A stretch of 64,000 bases of DNA, from the NCBI GenBank assembly GCA_965203635.1, contig OZ241903.1:2480001-2544000 (forward strand), written 5' to 3'. Source of the stretch: Aldehydirespirator sp965203635. GTDB lineage: Bacteria; Actinomycetota; Acidimicrobiia; Acidimicrobiales; Aldehydirespiratoraceae. Numbering within the stretch: the stretch's first letter is position 1; each line of letters begins with the position of its first letter. Below the pieces are notes generated by a model. That model was not told where the DNA came from and searched no databases. It saw only the letters and a program-made list of their open reading frames with translations. The position numbers were made by a program, and so were the translations under genes. Shown in pieces: positions 24,863 to 33,093 of this stretch.

Positions 24863-25999
24863 TCAGCCCGACGACTGCTCGACCATGGCGTCGAGGGCGC
24901 GGCCGAGTCGGGCGGCCAGCACGTCGTAGGAGAACTCGGTCTCGGCCCGCCGGCGAGCGGCGTCGCCCATCTCCTTCCGGCGGCCGCGGTCGTCCAGGAG
25001 GGCACCGACGGCGGCCGCCGCGCTCTCCGGCGTGGCCGGATCGAGCACGATCCCCGTCTCGCCGTCGATCACCGCTTCATGGGCTCCGCCGCTTCGGCCG
25101 GCGACCTGTGGGACACCGGCCGCGGCCGCCTCCAGGAAGACGATCCCGAAGCCCTCCTGCTCCAGGCCCCCCCAGCGGGTTCGGCACAGCATGGCGAACA
25201 CGTCGGCGCATCCGTAGAGAGCGGCCAGGTCGTCGTCGCGGAGGCGCCCCAGCAGCTCGACCGGGGCGTCGACGCGGCCGGCCAGACGGGTCAGGCGGCG
25301 GCGGTCGCGGCCCTTCCCGGCGATCACGACCCTCAGGTCCGGGCGGACGCCTGCCATCAGGGCAGCTGCTCGCACGAGCGTGTCCATTCCCTTGCGGGGC
25401 ACCAGCCTCGACACGCTCACCACCGTCGGGGCCTCGGGCTGGAGGTGCAGCCGCCTGCGGGCCTCGACCCGTTCGTCGGCGGAACTCGGCTGGAACCGCT
25501 CTACGTCGACGCCGGGAGGTATCACGAACGTCGGCAGCGGCCGGCCCAGGGCTCGTTCGCATTCGCGGGCGGAGTAGCCCCCGGCCGCGATCACCCCTGC
25601 CGCGCCGGCCAGTACCGCCCGCAGCAGCCGTCGCGTGCCCGGGAGACGGCCGGGAATGGCGACTTCGGCGCCGTGCACGATCACTGCGTAGGGGTGGTCG
25701 AGGCGCGGTCCGATCAGTCCGGCCGGAAGGGCGGGATCGATCACCACCAGGTCGACGTCGTGGCGATGGGCCAGGCGTCGCACCCTCCGGGTGAGGTGCG
25801 GCCCCGGCAGCAGCCACGGTTCCCGGGATCGGGTCACCGCGAAGGGCTGGGCCGCGTCGAATGCGTCCGCGCCCTCATACGGGGTTGTGTGCACCACGAC
25901 GTCGTCTGCGGGCAGCCGCCGCCACAGCTCCCACAGGTAGCTCTGGATGCCTCCCACCTTGGGCGGGAAGTCATTGGTCACGAGCAGGTGACGGGTCAC
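24863..25999 (-). CDS. GT4 glycosyltransferase, PimB-like mannosyltransferase
   Basis: 378-residue GT-B enzyme. N-terminal LLVTNDFPPKVGGIQSYLWEL with acceptor-site glycines, IVHGAEVAIPGRL, then the donor domain with VSRLVPRKGMDTLVRA, GKGRDRRRL and the E-x7-E motif QEGFGIVFLEAAAAG. Best resemblance is to actinobacterial PimB-type alpha-mannosyltransferases acting on phosphatidylinositol mannosides; a different lipid acceptor is possible. GTG at 25999 overlaps the queG stop (GTGA). Confidence 0.85.
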   Translation of the reverse strand: MTRHLLVTNDFPPKVGGIQSYLWELWRRLPADDVVVHTTPYEGADAFDAAQPFAVTRSREPWLLPGPHLTRRVRRLAHRHDVDLVVIDPALPAGLIGPRLDHPYAVIVHGAEVAIPGRLPGTRRLLRAVLAGAAGVIAAGGYSARECERALGRPLPTFVIPPGVDVERFQPSSADERVEARRRLHLQPEAPTVVSVSRLVPRKGMDTLVRAAALMAGVRPDLRVVIAGKGRDRRRLTRLAGRVDAPVELLGRLRDDDLAALYGCADVFAMLCRTRWGGLEQEGFGIVFLEAAAAGVPQVAGRSGGAHEAVIDGETGIVLDPATPESAAAAVGALLDDRGRRKEMGDAARRRAETEFSYDVLAARLGRALDAMVEQSSG

Positions 26000-27114
26000 G
26001 ATGCCACCGCTCGAGATTGCACTGGCCGCTCCAGTTCGGCCCTCACCAGTGGATCGTCGGGGTCGCTCAGCGCTTCCAGGCCGAGACCGAGGCGGCGGGC
26101 GCACCACACCGCGTGCGCCCGGATGAGCGCATCGGGGTCGCGCAGTGCTCGGTCGACCGCGGCCCGCACCCGCGGCTCGGAGGGCTCGCCCACGTTGGCC
26201 AGCACAACCAGGGCATTGCGGCGCAGGTACCGGGGCTGGCGCCTGGGTATGTACCAGCGCCCGTAGGTCGACAGCAGCTCGGAGTCCTCCGAATCCAGCA
26301 GATCGAGCACCGGCACCCACGTCCGGTGACCCGGCGGCTCCGGGGCACCGGCTCGCTGGCGGACGCGCACCCGGTTCGGTGGGCACACCTCGGAGCAGTC
26401 GTCGCAGCCGTAGATGCGGTCTCCCAGCGCGACGCGGTAGTCGGGGTCGAAGACGCCGTCGGCCTGCACCAGCCAGGCCAGGCAGCGACGGGCGTCCACG
26501 GCGCCGGGGGCGACGATGGCGCCGGTCGGGCAGCCGTCCAGGCACTGGCGGCAGGATCCGCAGCCGTCGGCCACCGGTTCGGGGTCGGCGGCCACGAGCG
26601 GGGCGTCGGTCACCACTGCTCCGAGCACGACCAGGCTGCCGGAGCCCGGCAGCAGGATGTTGGAGTTCTTGCCCCACCAGCCGATGGCGGCTCGATGGGC
26701 CGCGGCCCGGTCGACGAGGCCGTTCTCGTCGGCAGAAACCACCGCTCTGTGGCCCTCCGCCCGCAGCGCGTCGGCGATGGCCTCCAGGGCGGCTCTCAAC
26801 GGGGTGTAGTAGTCGGCCTGCGCGTAGGCGGCCACCCGGGCATAGGGGCTGCCGTCGTCGGGCCGATCGGGGCTCTCGGCGCTGAATTCGAGGGCGCCGA
26901 CCACGATTGCGGCTGCGCCCGGCACCAGGCGGTGCGGTTCGGTGGAGCGCTGCGGGTTGCGGTAGGTGAACTGCATCCCTCCGTGGAGCCCGGCCTGCTT
27001 GCGCTCGTGCAGGACCCGGGCTGCGTCGGAGAACGGCTCGGCCCGGCAGAAGCGGACCGCGCCCAGTCCCGCGGCCCGGCCGATGGTTGCCAGCGCCTCG
27101 GTATCGACGGTCAC
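25996..27114 (-). CDS. queG: QueG, epoxyqueuosine reductase
   Basis: 372-residue cobalamin-dependent Fe-S enzyme making queuosine in tRNA. N-terminal half has SPYARVAAYAQADYY and WWGKNSNILLPGSGS; the ferredoxin domain has CGSCRQCLDGCPTGAI and CDDCSEVCPPN, giving two [4Fe-4S] sites; a HEAT-like tail follows (LVVLANVGEPSEPRVRAAV). Starting GTG/ATG context at 27114 fits homology. Some homologues lack queuosine synthesis and scavenge precursors; no other que gene is in the window. Confidence 0.9.
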   Translation of the reverse strand: MTVDTEALATIGRAAGLGAVRFCRAEPFSDAARVLHERKQAGLHGGMQFTYRNPQRSTEPHRLVPGAAAIVVGALEFSAESPDRPDDGSPYARVAAYAQADYYTPLRAALEAIADALRAEGHRAVVSADENGLVDRAAAHRAAIGWWGKNSNILLPGSGSLVVLGAVVTDAPLVAADPEPVADGCGSCRQCLDGCPTGAIVAPGAVDARRCLAWLVQADGVFDPDYRVALGDRIYGCDDCSEVCPPNRVRVRQRAGAPEPPGHRTWVPVLDLLDSEDSELLSTYGRWYIPRRQPRYLRRNALVVLANVGEPSEPRVRAAVDRALRDPDALIRAHAVWCARRLGLGLEALSDPDDPLVRAELERPVQSRAVAS

Positions 27115-27241
27115 GGCCTCATAGTCGCTTCATGGTGCCGGGTCCAGTGCCGCCCCTGAGTCTCACGCCGGCCGGGCCGTAGGGGGATCTCGGTGGCCGA
27201 GCATCCATCTCGGGATCTCGCGCTGCCGGGCGCCGCGGGGC

Positions 27242-28282
27242 TCAACTCCTCGACGCTCTGACGACCTCATCCAGCTTGAGAGCTGCCCGGCCATCGTTGA
27301 TCGCGGCGTAGGCGGCCTCGATTCCGGCCGCGAGGTCGTCGACCACTTCGGCGACGACCAGGCCCGCCGCGGCGTTCAGGGCGATCATGTCGCCCACGGC
27401 TCTGGGCTCGCCTACGAGGACTGCCGTGAATATCCCTTTGTTGGCCTCGGCGTCTCCGCCGATCAAGTCGTCGTGGGTGGCCGGGCGGAGTCCCACATCG
27501 GCGGCGTCGAACTCGAACTCGCGCAGTTCACCGTCCCTCAGTTCGATCACGAGATTGGGGCCCGTGGTGCAGAGCTCGTCGAAACGGCCGTCGCCGTGCA
27601 CGACCATCGAGCGAACCGATCCGGAGGCCCGCAGTACTTCGGCCATCTGTGGAGCGAGGCCCGCTTCGGCCACGCCCAGCACTTGGCGGTCCACCCGTCC
27701 CGGGTGCGCCAGGGGGCCCAGCAGGTTGAACACCGTCGGGATGCCGATCTGGGTTCGCACCGCGGCCACGTGGCGCATCGCGGGATGGAAAGTCTTGGCG
27801 AAGGCGAAGCCCAGACCGACGGTGTGCACCATGGCCGAGACTCGCTCGGGGGCGAGCGCGATGTCCACGCCGAGCGCGGCGAGCAGGTCGAAGCTGCCCG
27901 ATGTGGACGAGGCCTTGACGTTGCCGTGCTTGCACACCACAGCGCCCGCCGCGGCTGCGACCACCGACGCCATCGTCGAGACGTTGAGGGCGTGGCTGCG
28001 CCGTTCGGCGGTGCCGCCCGTGCCCACTATGTCGATGGTTCCGGGCGGCAGGTCGAGCGGCGTGGCGGCATCGCGCATGGCCATGACCAGTCCGTGCATC
28101 TCGTCGACGGATGGGCCCTTGAGCCGCAGGGCGGTGATGAATGCGGCCACCTGTGCGTCGGTTGCTTCGCCCGCGAGCATCGACCCGAGGGCCGCCCGGG
28201 CCTCGCCGGGTCCGATGTCCCGGCCGGCTGCGAGCGTTCCCAGCACGCCGGGCCATCCGCCGTAGTCGTCGAGCGTGGTCAT
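27242..28282 (-). CDS. trpD: Anthranilate phosphoribosyltransferase
   Basis: 346-residue enzyme joining anthranilate and PRPP in tryptophan synthesis. Characteristic blocks: GEATDAQVAAFITALRLKG, the PRPP-binding DIVGTGGT, NVSTMASVVAAAAGAVVCKHGN, FAKTFHPAMRHVAAVRTQIGIPTVFNLLGPL and the acidic metal site near the end of domain 2. No other trp biosynthesis gene adjoins it; a TrpB2-type protein is encoded at 37700-39070. No attenuator or T-box was seen upstream. Confidence 0.94.
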   Translation of the reverse strand: MTTLDDYGGWPGVLGTLAAGRDIGPGEARAALGSMLAGEATDAQVAAFITALRLKGPSVDEMHGLVMAMRDAATPLDLPPGTIDIVGTGGTAERRSHALNVSTMASVVAAAAGAVVCKHGNVKASSTSGSFDLLAALGVDIALAPERVSAMVHTVGLGFAFAKTFHPAMRHVAAVRTQIGIPTVFNLLGPLAHPGRVDRQVLGVAEAGLAPQMAEVLRASGSVRSMVVHGDGRFDELCTTGPNLVIELRDGELREFEFDAADVGLRPATHDDLIGGDAEANKGIFTAVLVGEPRAVGDMIALNAAAGLVVAEVVDDLAAGIEAAYAAINDGRAALKLDEVVRASRS

Positions 28283-28353
28283 GGTTCCCTCCGAGTCGGG
28301 CGGACACTTCGGATCCGGGCGCGTCCAGGCTTCAGGCTAACTAGCCTTGCAGC

Positions 28354-28708
<355 letters not shown>

Positions 28709-28743
28709 ACGCCCTTAGTGGCTCCGCGTTCAGATGCGGTCAC

Positions 28744-29229
28744 TCATGGACGGGTCAGGCGGCCGGTCTTGAGGAAGGCTTGGCGGCGGTCGCGGTCCGA
28801 GAGGCCGAAGCGGCGGGCGGTCCAGATCAGGGCGGCGATTCCGGCGAACTCGAACGCGATGATGATCGCGATGGGCCGGTCGTACTCAGGGGGAACCCCG
28901 TGGCCCACTCCCCCGCTGCCTCCGACCGGCCACCAGAACAACGCAGTGCGCGACCAGGCCCCGCTGGCCACCAGGAACACCAGCAAGCCGATGGGCAGGC
29001 CGATCCATCGCCGGCGCCGCAGCCGCCGGCCCCGTCCCGCGGTCACGGCCATCACTGCGGTAAGCACCACGACACTGCCGGCCAGCGTGTGCAGCACCCA
29101 TGGTGACCCGCTGAGGTTCTCAACCAGAGGCAGCACCGAGCCCAGCGCCACGATGCGGTAGTCGACTCCGCTGCTGCCGAACACCAGCGCCACGGCCACC
29201 ACCGCACAGGCCGCGAACCAGAGGAACAT
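28744..29229 (-). CDS. Conserved integral membrane protein of unknown function
   Basis: 161-residue protein with four hydrophobic segments (about residues 3-20, 48-64, 78-92, 120-138) and charged loops; a Gly/Pro-rich loop (WWPVGGSGGVGHGVPPEYDR) precedes the last one. No family motif recognised. 47 bp after the zinc-ribbon gene in the same direction, so possibly co-transcribed. Confidence 0.7.
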   Translation of the reverse strand: MFLWFAACAVVAVALVFGSSGVDYRIVALGSVLPLVENLSGSPWVLHTLAGSVVVLTAVMAVTAGRGRRLRRRRWIGLPIGLLVFLVASGAWSRTALFWWPVGGSGGVGHGVPPEYDRPIAIIIAFEFAGIAALIWTARRFGLSDRDRRQAFLKTGRLTRP

Positions 29230-29276
29230 GCCCTCAGGACCGGCGCCGGCCGCTACGGCAGGACCAGCCGCTCACC

Positions 29277-30044
29277 TCAGCGCAGGACGAGCCGGCCGCA
29301 CTCGGCGCAGTCCAGCACTTCCCCTGCGGCGCAGCGCTTGATACGGGCCACCTCGACCGCGGGCATCTGCTGGGGGCATCCGCAGCCCGACGACGGATCG
29401 AAAGACACGGCCGTGCTCGGCCCGAACGTCTGGCGCAGCCGCTCGTACTGGGCCACCGCCGACGCCTCGGCGCGGGCTGCGACCTCGGTCCGGGTCGTCG
29501 AGAGTGTCGCCAGCTGCTCGTCAATTGCCGCTTCCTCGGCCGCCAGTTCGGCCTCGAGCACCGTCACCCGTTCGTTGCCGGCGGCGCTCTCCTCCTCCAG
29601 AGCGTCGGCCTGGTTGTTCAAGTCTTCGGCTTCCATGAGCGCCTCGATGGCCCGTTCCTCCAGCACGCCCTGGCGGGAACGCAGTCCCGCGATCTCGTCC
29701 TGGAGGGCCTGAAGGTCTCTGATGGCGGTGATCTCACCGGAGTAGAGACGGTTGTCGTCCTTGTCGGCCCTGGCCTGGATGATGGCGGCCTCGTCCTCCA
29801 GGCGCTTCTGGCGGGTGAGCACTTCGATGCGTTGCAGACCCACCGTGTCGATCTGTCGCTGCCGCTCGCGCTGCTCGGACCGGGCCCCATCCAGGTCCTC
29901 GCGCACCCCGAGGGTGGCCCGCCGGTGCTGGAGTTGCTCCGTCTCGGTGTCGATCTGCTGGATCTCCAGCAGCGGATGAACGCTCCCGGTGTCCTGGTCT
30001 CCTCCGTCGGAAGTCCCGTCATCGGGCGAGGCGGCTTCGGGCAC
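29277..30044 (-). CDS. Coiled-coil zinc-ribbon protein (COG1579 family)
   Basis: 255-residue protein: a long helical coiled coil (about residues 25-185) rich in Glu, Arg and Gln, then a C4 zinc ribbon built from CGCPQQM and CAECGRLVLR at the C-terminus. COG1579 proteins are widespread and may act in nucleic-acid or ribosome-linked processes; function unsettled. The N-terminal DGTSDGGDQDTG is low complexity. Divergent from the oxidoreductase gene at 30119. Confidence 0.87.
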   Translation of the reverse strand: MPEAASPDDGTSDGGDQDTGSVHPLLEIQQIDTETEQLQHRRATLGVREDLDGARSEQRERQRQIDTVGLQRIEVLTRQKRLEDEAAIIQARADKDDNRLYSGEITAIRDLQALQDEIAGLRSRQGVLEERAIEALMEAEDLNNQADALEEESAAGNERVTVLEAELAAEEAAIDEQLATLSTTRTEVAARAEASAVAQYERLRQTFGPSTAVSFDPSSGCGCPQQMPAVEVARIKRCAAGEVLDCAECGRLVLR

Positions 30045-30118
30045 GGCGAGACACTAACGGGTAACCCATGCCAGCCGGCAATCCCTCCCGGGGCAGGTGT
30101 CTGTGGGACCATTCCCGG

Positions 30119-31129
30119 ATGACCTCAGTGGGAATCGTCGGCGCAGGCCGGGCCGCCACCCTCCATGCCGAGGCCGTCCGAGCCACCAGGGGTGTGCGTC
30201 TGGCGGGGGTGACCGCATCGTCGGCCACCTCGCCGAGGGCGGCGGCTCTCGCGGGAGCACTCGACTGTCCGGTGCAGACGGTGCGCGAGCTGGCCGACAC
30301 CTGCGACGTGGCCGTGATCGCCACTCCCCCGGCGACCCGGGCCGAGGCGCTCGCCGAGTTGGCCTCGTCTCGCCGGCTGCGGGCCGTGCTGGTCGAATCG
30401 CCTGCGGCCTCCACCCTCGACGGCATCGCAGAACTCCAATCCGTGTTCGCCGACCGGCCGATCATGGCCGGGGTGAACCTGCTGCACGCTCCGGCCATGC
30501 GCCGGGCGCTGGACGCCATTGCGACCATGGACCCGCACCATCTGGAGCTGAGGCTGGCCGTGCCCGATCCGGCTCGGGGCCCGGACAGCGGCCGCGCCTT
30601 CGGGGGTGGCGTGACGGTGGATCCGACGGCCGGGTTCTGGCCGGTGCTGATCGCGGCCATGGGAGCGGCGGTCGAGTCCGTGGCCGCGCCGCGGCTCGAC
30701 GTTGTCGAGGGGCTCGAACACGCGGCAGAGGTGGTGCTGACCGCCGTCAATGAACGCACGGCCCGAGCCGCGTTGCGTTGGGGCGCTCGGGTGGCCGAAG
30801 CCTCCGTCGAGGCAGCCGACCCGGCCCATGTGGCCCGGGTCGATGTGTGGCCGGTGCCCGTAGCTGAGATCGACGGCGCGGCGGCCGGCCCGCCCGCAGA
30901 CGCAAGCCACCCACTCGTCTCTCTCGGATTCACAGCCCAGATCGAGCGGCTGGTCCGTGTCGGCAACGGCGAGGCCGAGCCCTGGCCGGACCTGGCCGCT
31001 GCCTCATCGGCTCTGACGATCTCGGCCGCGGCGGCGCTGTCAGCTCAGCGCAACGGCATCGGTGTCAGCGTCTCCGACGTGCCTCGCGACCTCTCACCGT
31101 TCGAGATCCTTGGCAGCACGCGCCGCTAG
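30119..31129 (+). CDS. Gfo/Idh/MocA-like oxidoreductase
   Basis: 336-residue protein with an N-terminal Rossmann NAD(P) fold (VGIVGAGRAATLHAEAVRA) and CDVAVIATPPATRAE, matching the Gfo/Idh/MocA N-domain. The C-terminal part is less typical and lacks a clear EKP motif (here VESPAA), so substrate and even catalytic competence are unclear. The ATG at 30119 is chosen over one 17 codons upstream because homology begins at the Rossmann strand. Confidence 0.75.
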   Translation: MTSVGIVGAGRAATLHAEAVRATRGVRLAGVTASSATSPRAAALAGALDCPVQTVRELADTCDVAVIATPPATRAEALAELASSRRLRAVLVESPAASTLDGIAELQSVFADRPIMAGVNLLHAPAMRRALDAIATMDPHHLELRLAVPDPARGPDSGRAFGGGVTVDPTAGFWPVLIAAMGAAVESVAAPRLDVVEGLEHAAEVVLTAVNERTARAALRWGARVAEASVEAADPAHVARVDVWPVPVAEIDGAAAGPPADASHPLVSLGFTAQIERLVRVGNGEAEPWPDLAAASSALTISAAAALSAQRNGIGVSVSDVPRDLSPFEILGSTRR

Positions 31130-31149
31130 CTCACGATTCGCGGGTTCGT

Positions 31150-31227
31150 TGACCATGGCTGTGGCCGAACTTGAAGCAGTTAACCACCGTATAGGTGGCA
31201 AAGTCCTTCAAGTTCGTCGAATGGTCA
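31150..31227. repeat. Nested palindrome between convergent genes
   Basis: Three sets of arms are nested: TGACCAT/ATGGTCA (31150-31156, 31221-31227), CGAACTTGAAG/CTTCAAGTTCG (31166-31176, 31206-31216, perfect 11 bp) and CCACC/GGTGG (31184-31188, 31194-31198) around GTATA. The 7-nt internal gaps are equal on both sides. It lies between the oxidoreductase and the HAD gene and overlaps the HAD stop, so it may end transcription from both sides, but there is no U tract. Confidence 0.7.
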
Positions 31228-31887
31228 CTCCTGTTCGGGAGGCAGCCGGTCAGCCGCGCCAGCCGACCGTCGGACAGCCAGGCGATCAATCCCCGCGTCG
31301 ATCCCGGGGAGTTGGGGCTGCACGCCGGCCGCTCCCCGCCAAGCGGTGAACCGCTCCATCACGATTTGCTCCACCTCCTGCCAGGTGCGGGCCCTCGGCT
31401 CGGCCGCGTCGCGGTTGTAGGGTTGGTCGAACACGATCACGTCGTTGCCGCTGGCCCGCAGCGCGGCGATGTTGTGGGGAGCGTCGTCCACGTAGCAGTC
31501 GGCCTCCACCTCCGGCTTGTTGCCCAGGAAGCAGATGTCGCGATACGGGATGCGCTCCGCGTCCAGCCATTGCACCGTGTCGGCCACCGCCTCGGCATGG
31601 CCCCAGTTGACGTATAGGCGATGGGTGATCACCCGGATCCACACGCCTGCGTCCGACAGCCGCCACAGCGCCTCGGCCGCACCCTCGATGGCAGGCAGTT
31701 TGGCCAGCATCCGGTGCTCGGTCACGGCCAAGCCGTGGTATCGCTCGAAGTCGCTTGGGCTCAGATCCCATTCGCGGAAGTCGTAGGACCGCTCCTCGGG
31801 CAGGGAGGCAGGGTCCACGCCCCTCAATCGGGCAATGAACTGCGAGAATCCCGCCGTGTAGTCGGCGACGACCCCGTCAAGGTCCAC
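31225..31887 (-). CDS. HAD-like phosphatase, 5'(3')-deoxyribonucleotidase-type
   Basis: 220-residue HAD protein: motif I DLDGVVADYT, IRVITHRL for motif II, and CYVDDAPHNIAAL for motif IV, resembling NT5C/YorS-type nucleotidases. The GTG at 31887 places the catalytic Asp at residue 2, with no room for the first beta strand. Ten codons upstream the in-frame sequence LSETSQFVFG would supply that strand, but the only start-like codon there is CTG at 31917. The true start may therefore be a rare CTG. Confidence 0.8.
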   Translation of the reverse strand: MDLDGVVADYTAGFSQFIARLRGVDPASLPEERSYDFREWDLSPSDFERYHGLAVTEHRMLAKLPAIEGAAEALWRLSDAGVWIRVITHRLYVNWGHAEAVADTVQWLDAERIPYRDICFLGNKPEVEADCYVDDAPHNIAALRASGNDVIVFDQPYNRDAAEPRARTWQEVEQIVMERFTAWRGAAGVQPQLPGIDAGIDRLAVRRSAGAADRLPPEQE

Positions 31888-31958
31888 GCCGAAGACGAAT
31901 TGAGACGTTTCGCTCAGCGTGTTGCGCTCGGCCGGCTGCTGTCTACCCGCCAGGCTTC

Positions 31959-32873
31959 TTAGCCCAGTGCGGCGTCGAGCGCCTCCACCGACGGTGCGAA
32001 GTAGAAGGATCCCGACGCCGGCGTCGAGTAGTCGGTGATGAAGTCGGGCTCCTGGCCGTTGATGCCGTACATCGCATCCATCCGCTCGCGCAGCGGGGCC
32101 TGTGTCTTGCAGAAGCCCATGAAGTACAGGCCGACCGTGCCGTCGTGGAAGGCGTAGGGAGTGGAGCGCCGCACCATCTCGCCGCGCTTGGGGGTGGACT
32201 CGTCGGCGGTCGCGCCCTCGCGCAGCTCTACGTGCGAGAGGTGCGACCTGGGAACCTGCACGTCCAGCTTGACCGAGTCGGCCTTGGTGCGGCCGAAGGT
32301 GTTCTCCTCCTGCTCCAGCGACAGCGTCGACCAGTAGTCCAGGTCGTGGACCCAGCGCTGGGCGATGCAGAACGCGCCACCCTCGCCCGGGTCCCCGTCA
32401 TCGATGATGGCCCGGTCGGGCTCATCGGTGGGCTCCGGGTTGCCGGTGCCGTCGATGTGGCCGGTGAGGTCGAGGCTGTTCTTGTAGATGAAGGTCGGGG
32501 TCTCGCGGGCCACGGCCATGTGGCCCGCGACGGCGCGCCGGAACGTGTGCTGGACCTCCCAGCACAGATCCTTCTCGGCGTGGTGGACCCAGATGAGCAG
32601 CTCTTCCTGAGTCCCCTTGGCCACCCGGGTCCCGTCGGGGGACGCGTAGCCGGGATAGGGCTGGAAGTCGTCGCCGGTCTCGATGCCCAGATCGGCGGCC
32701 AGGGTCGGGCCCAGCAGGACGCCGAGATTCACGCCCTGAGCCTCGGCATCGGCCCGACAGTCGCTCAGCGCCCGACGGATGACGCCGAGGTCCGCGCCGT
32801 CGACCCGGCTCATGTGCGTGTACCACTGGTACTTCTGCAAATCGGTGAGAATCGCCGCCTGCGGTGTTGCCAT
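31959..32873 (-). CDS. Dyp-type peroxidase
   Basis: 304-residue heme peroxidase of the dye-decolorizing family. It has the G-x-x-D-G motif (G138-HID-G142, TGHIDGTGNP) with the distal Asp, the proximal His in TPYAFHDGTVGLYFMGFCK, and a conserved Arg in VPRSHLSHVE. No Tat signal is visible, so it is probably cytoplasmic or a nanocompartment cargo; no encapsulin gene is present nearby. ATG at 32873 chosen over a GTG five codons upstream. Confidence 0.9.
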   Translation of the reverse strand: MATPQAAILTDLQKYQWYTHMSRVDGADLGVIRRALSDCRADAEAQGVNLGVLLGPTLAADLGIETGDDFQPYPGYASPDGTRVAKGTQEELLIWVHHAEKDLCWEVQHTFRRAVAGHMAVARETPTFIYKNSLDLTGHIDGTGNPEPTDEPDRAIIDDGDPGEGGAFCIAQRWVHDLDYWSTLSLEQEENTFGRTKADSVKLDVQVPRSHLSHVELREGATADESTPKRGEMVRRSTPYAFHDGTVGLYFMGFCKTQAPLRERMDAMYGINGQEPDFITDYSTPASGSFYFAPSVEALDAALG

Positions 32874-32994
32874 CGCTAGTCCTCTCAAGTGGTTGGGGGC
32901 CGGCCGGCAGCCGGCGTTGACATCGGCGCTAGAACCCTAGACGAACGGTGCGGCAGTGGTGCACGCTGGGCCTCGGGATTATTGCCGGCTGTGT

Positions 32995-33093
32995 TTCCCG
33001 CTCTTGTTCGCTCCGCTCACGGGCCGCTCGGGCCACGGCCTCGCTCACCGCTAGGCAAGGTGCCGACGAGATCGCTGCCCTTCGCTCGGCCTC
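32995..33093 (-). repeat. Dispersed 50-bp element, copy C (with 11-bp module)
   Basis: Core at 32995-33044 and module at 33083-33093, 38 bp apart, oriented with the flanking minus-strand genes. The module starts within the TAG stop of the acyl-CoA ligase (TAGAGGCCGAGCG). Two differences from copy A: CGC to CGG and the last GAG to GAA, both synonymous in the element's open frame. Confidence 0.85.

Noticed and set aside
28744..29229. Riboswitch or leader peptide upstream of trpD
   Set aside because: No Trp-codon run, T-box or terminator/antiterminator pair could be found before trpD; the conserved RNA in this area is rnpB.
31150..31227. Integron attC site
   Set aside because: Nested arms are too perfect and lack the RYYYAAC/GTTRRRY ends; no integrase nearby.
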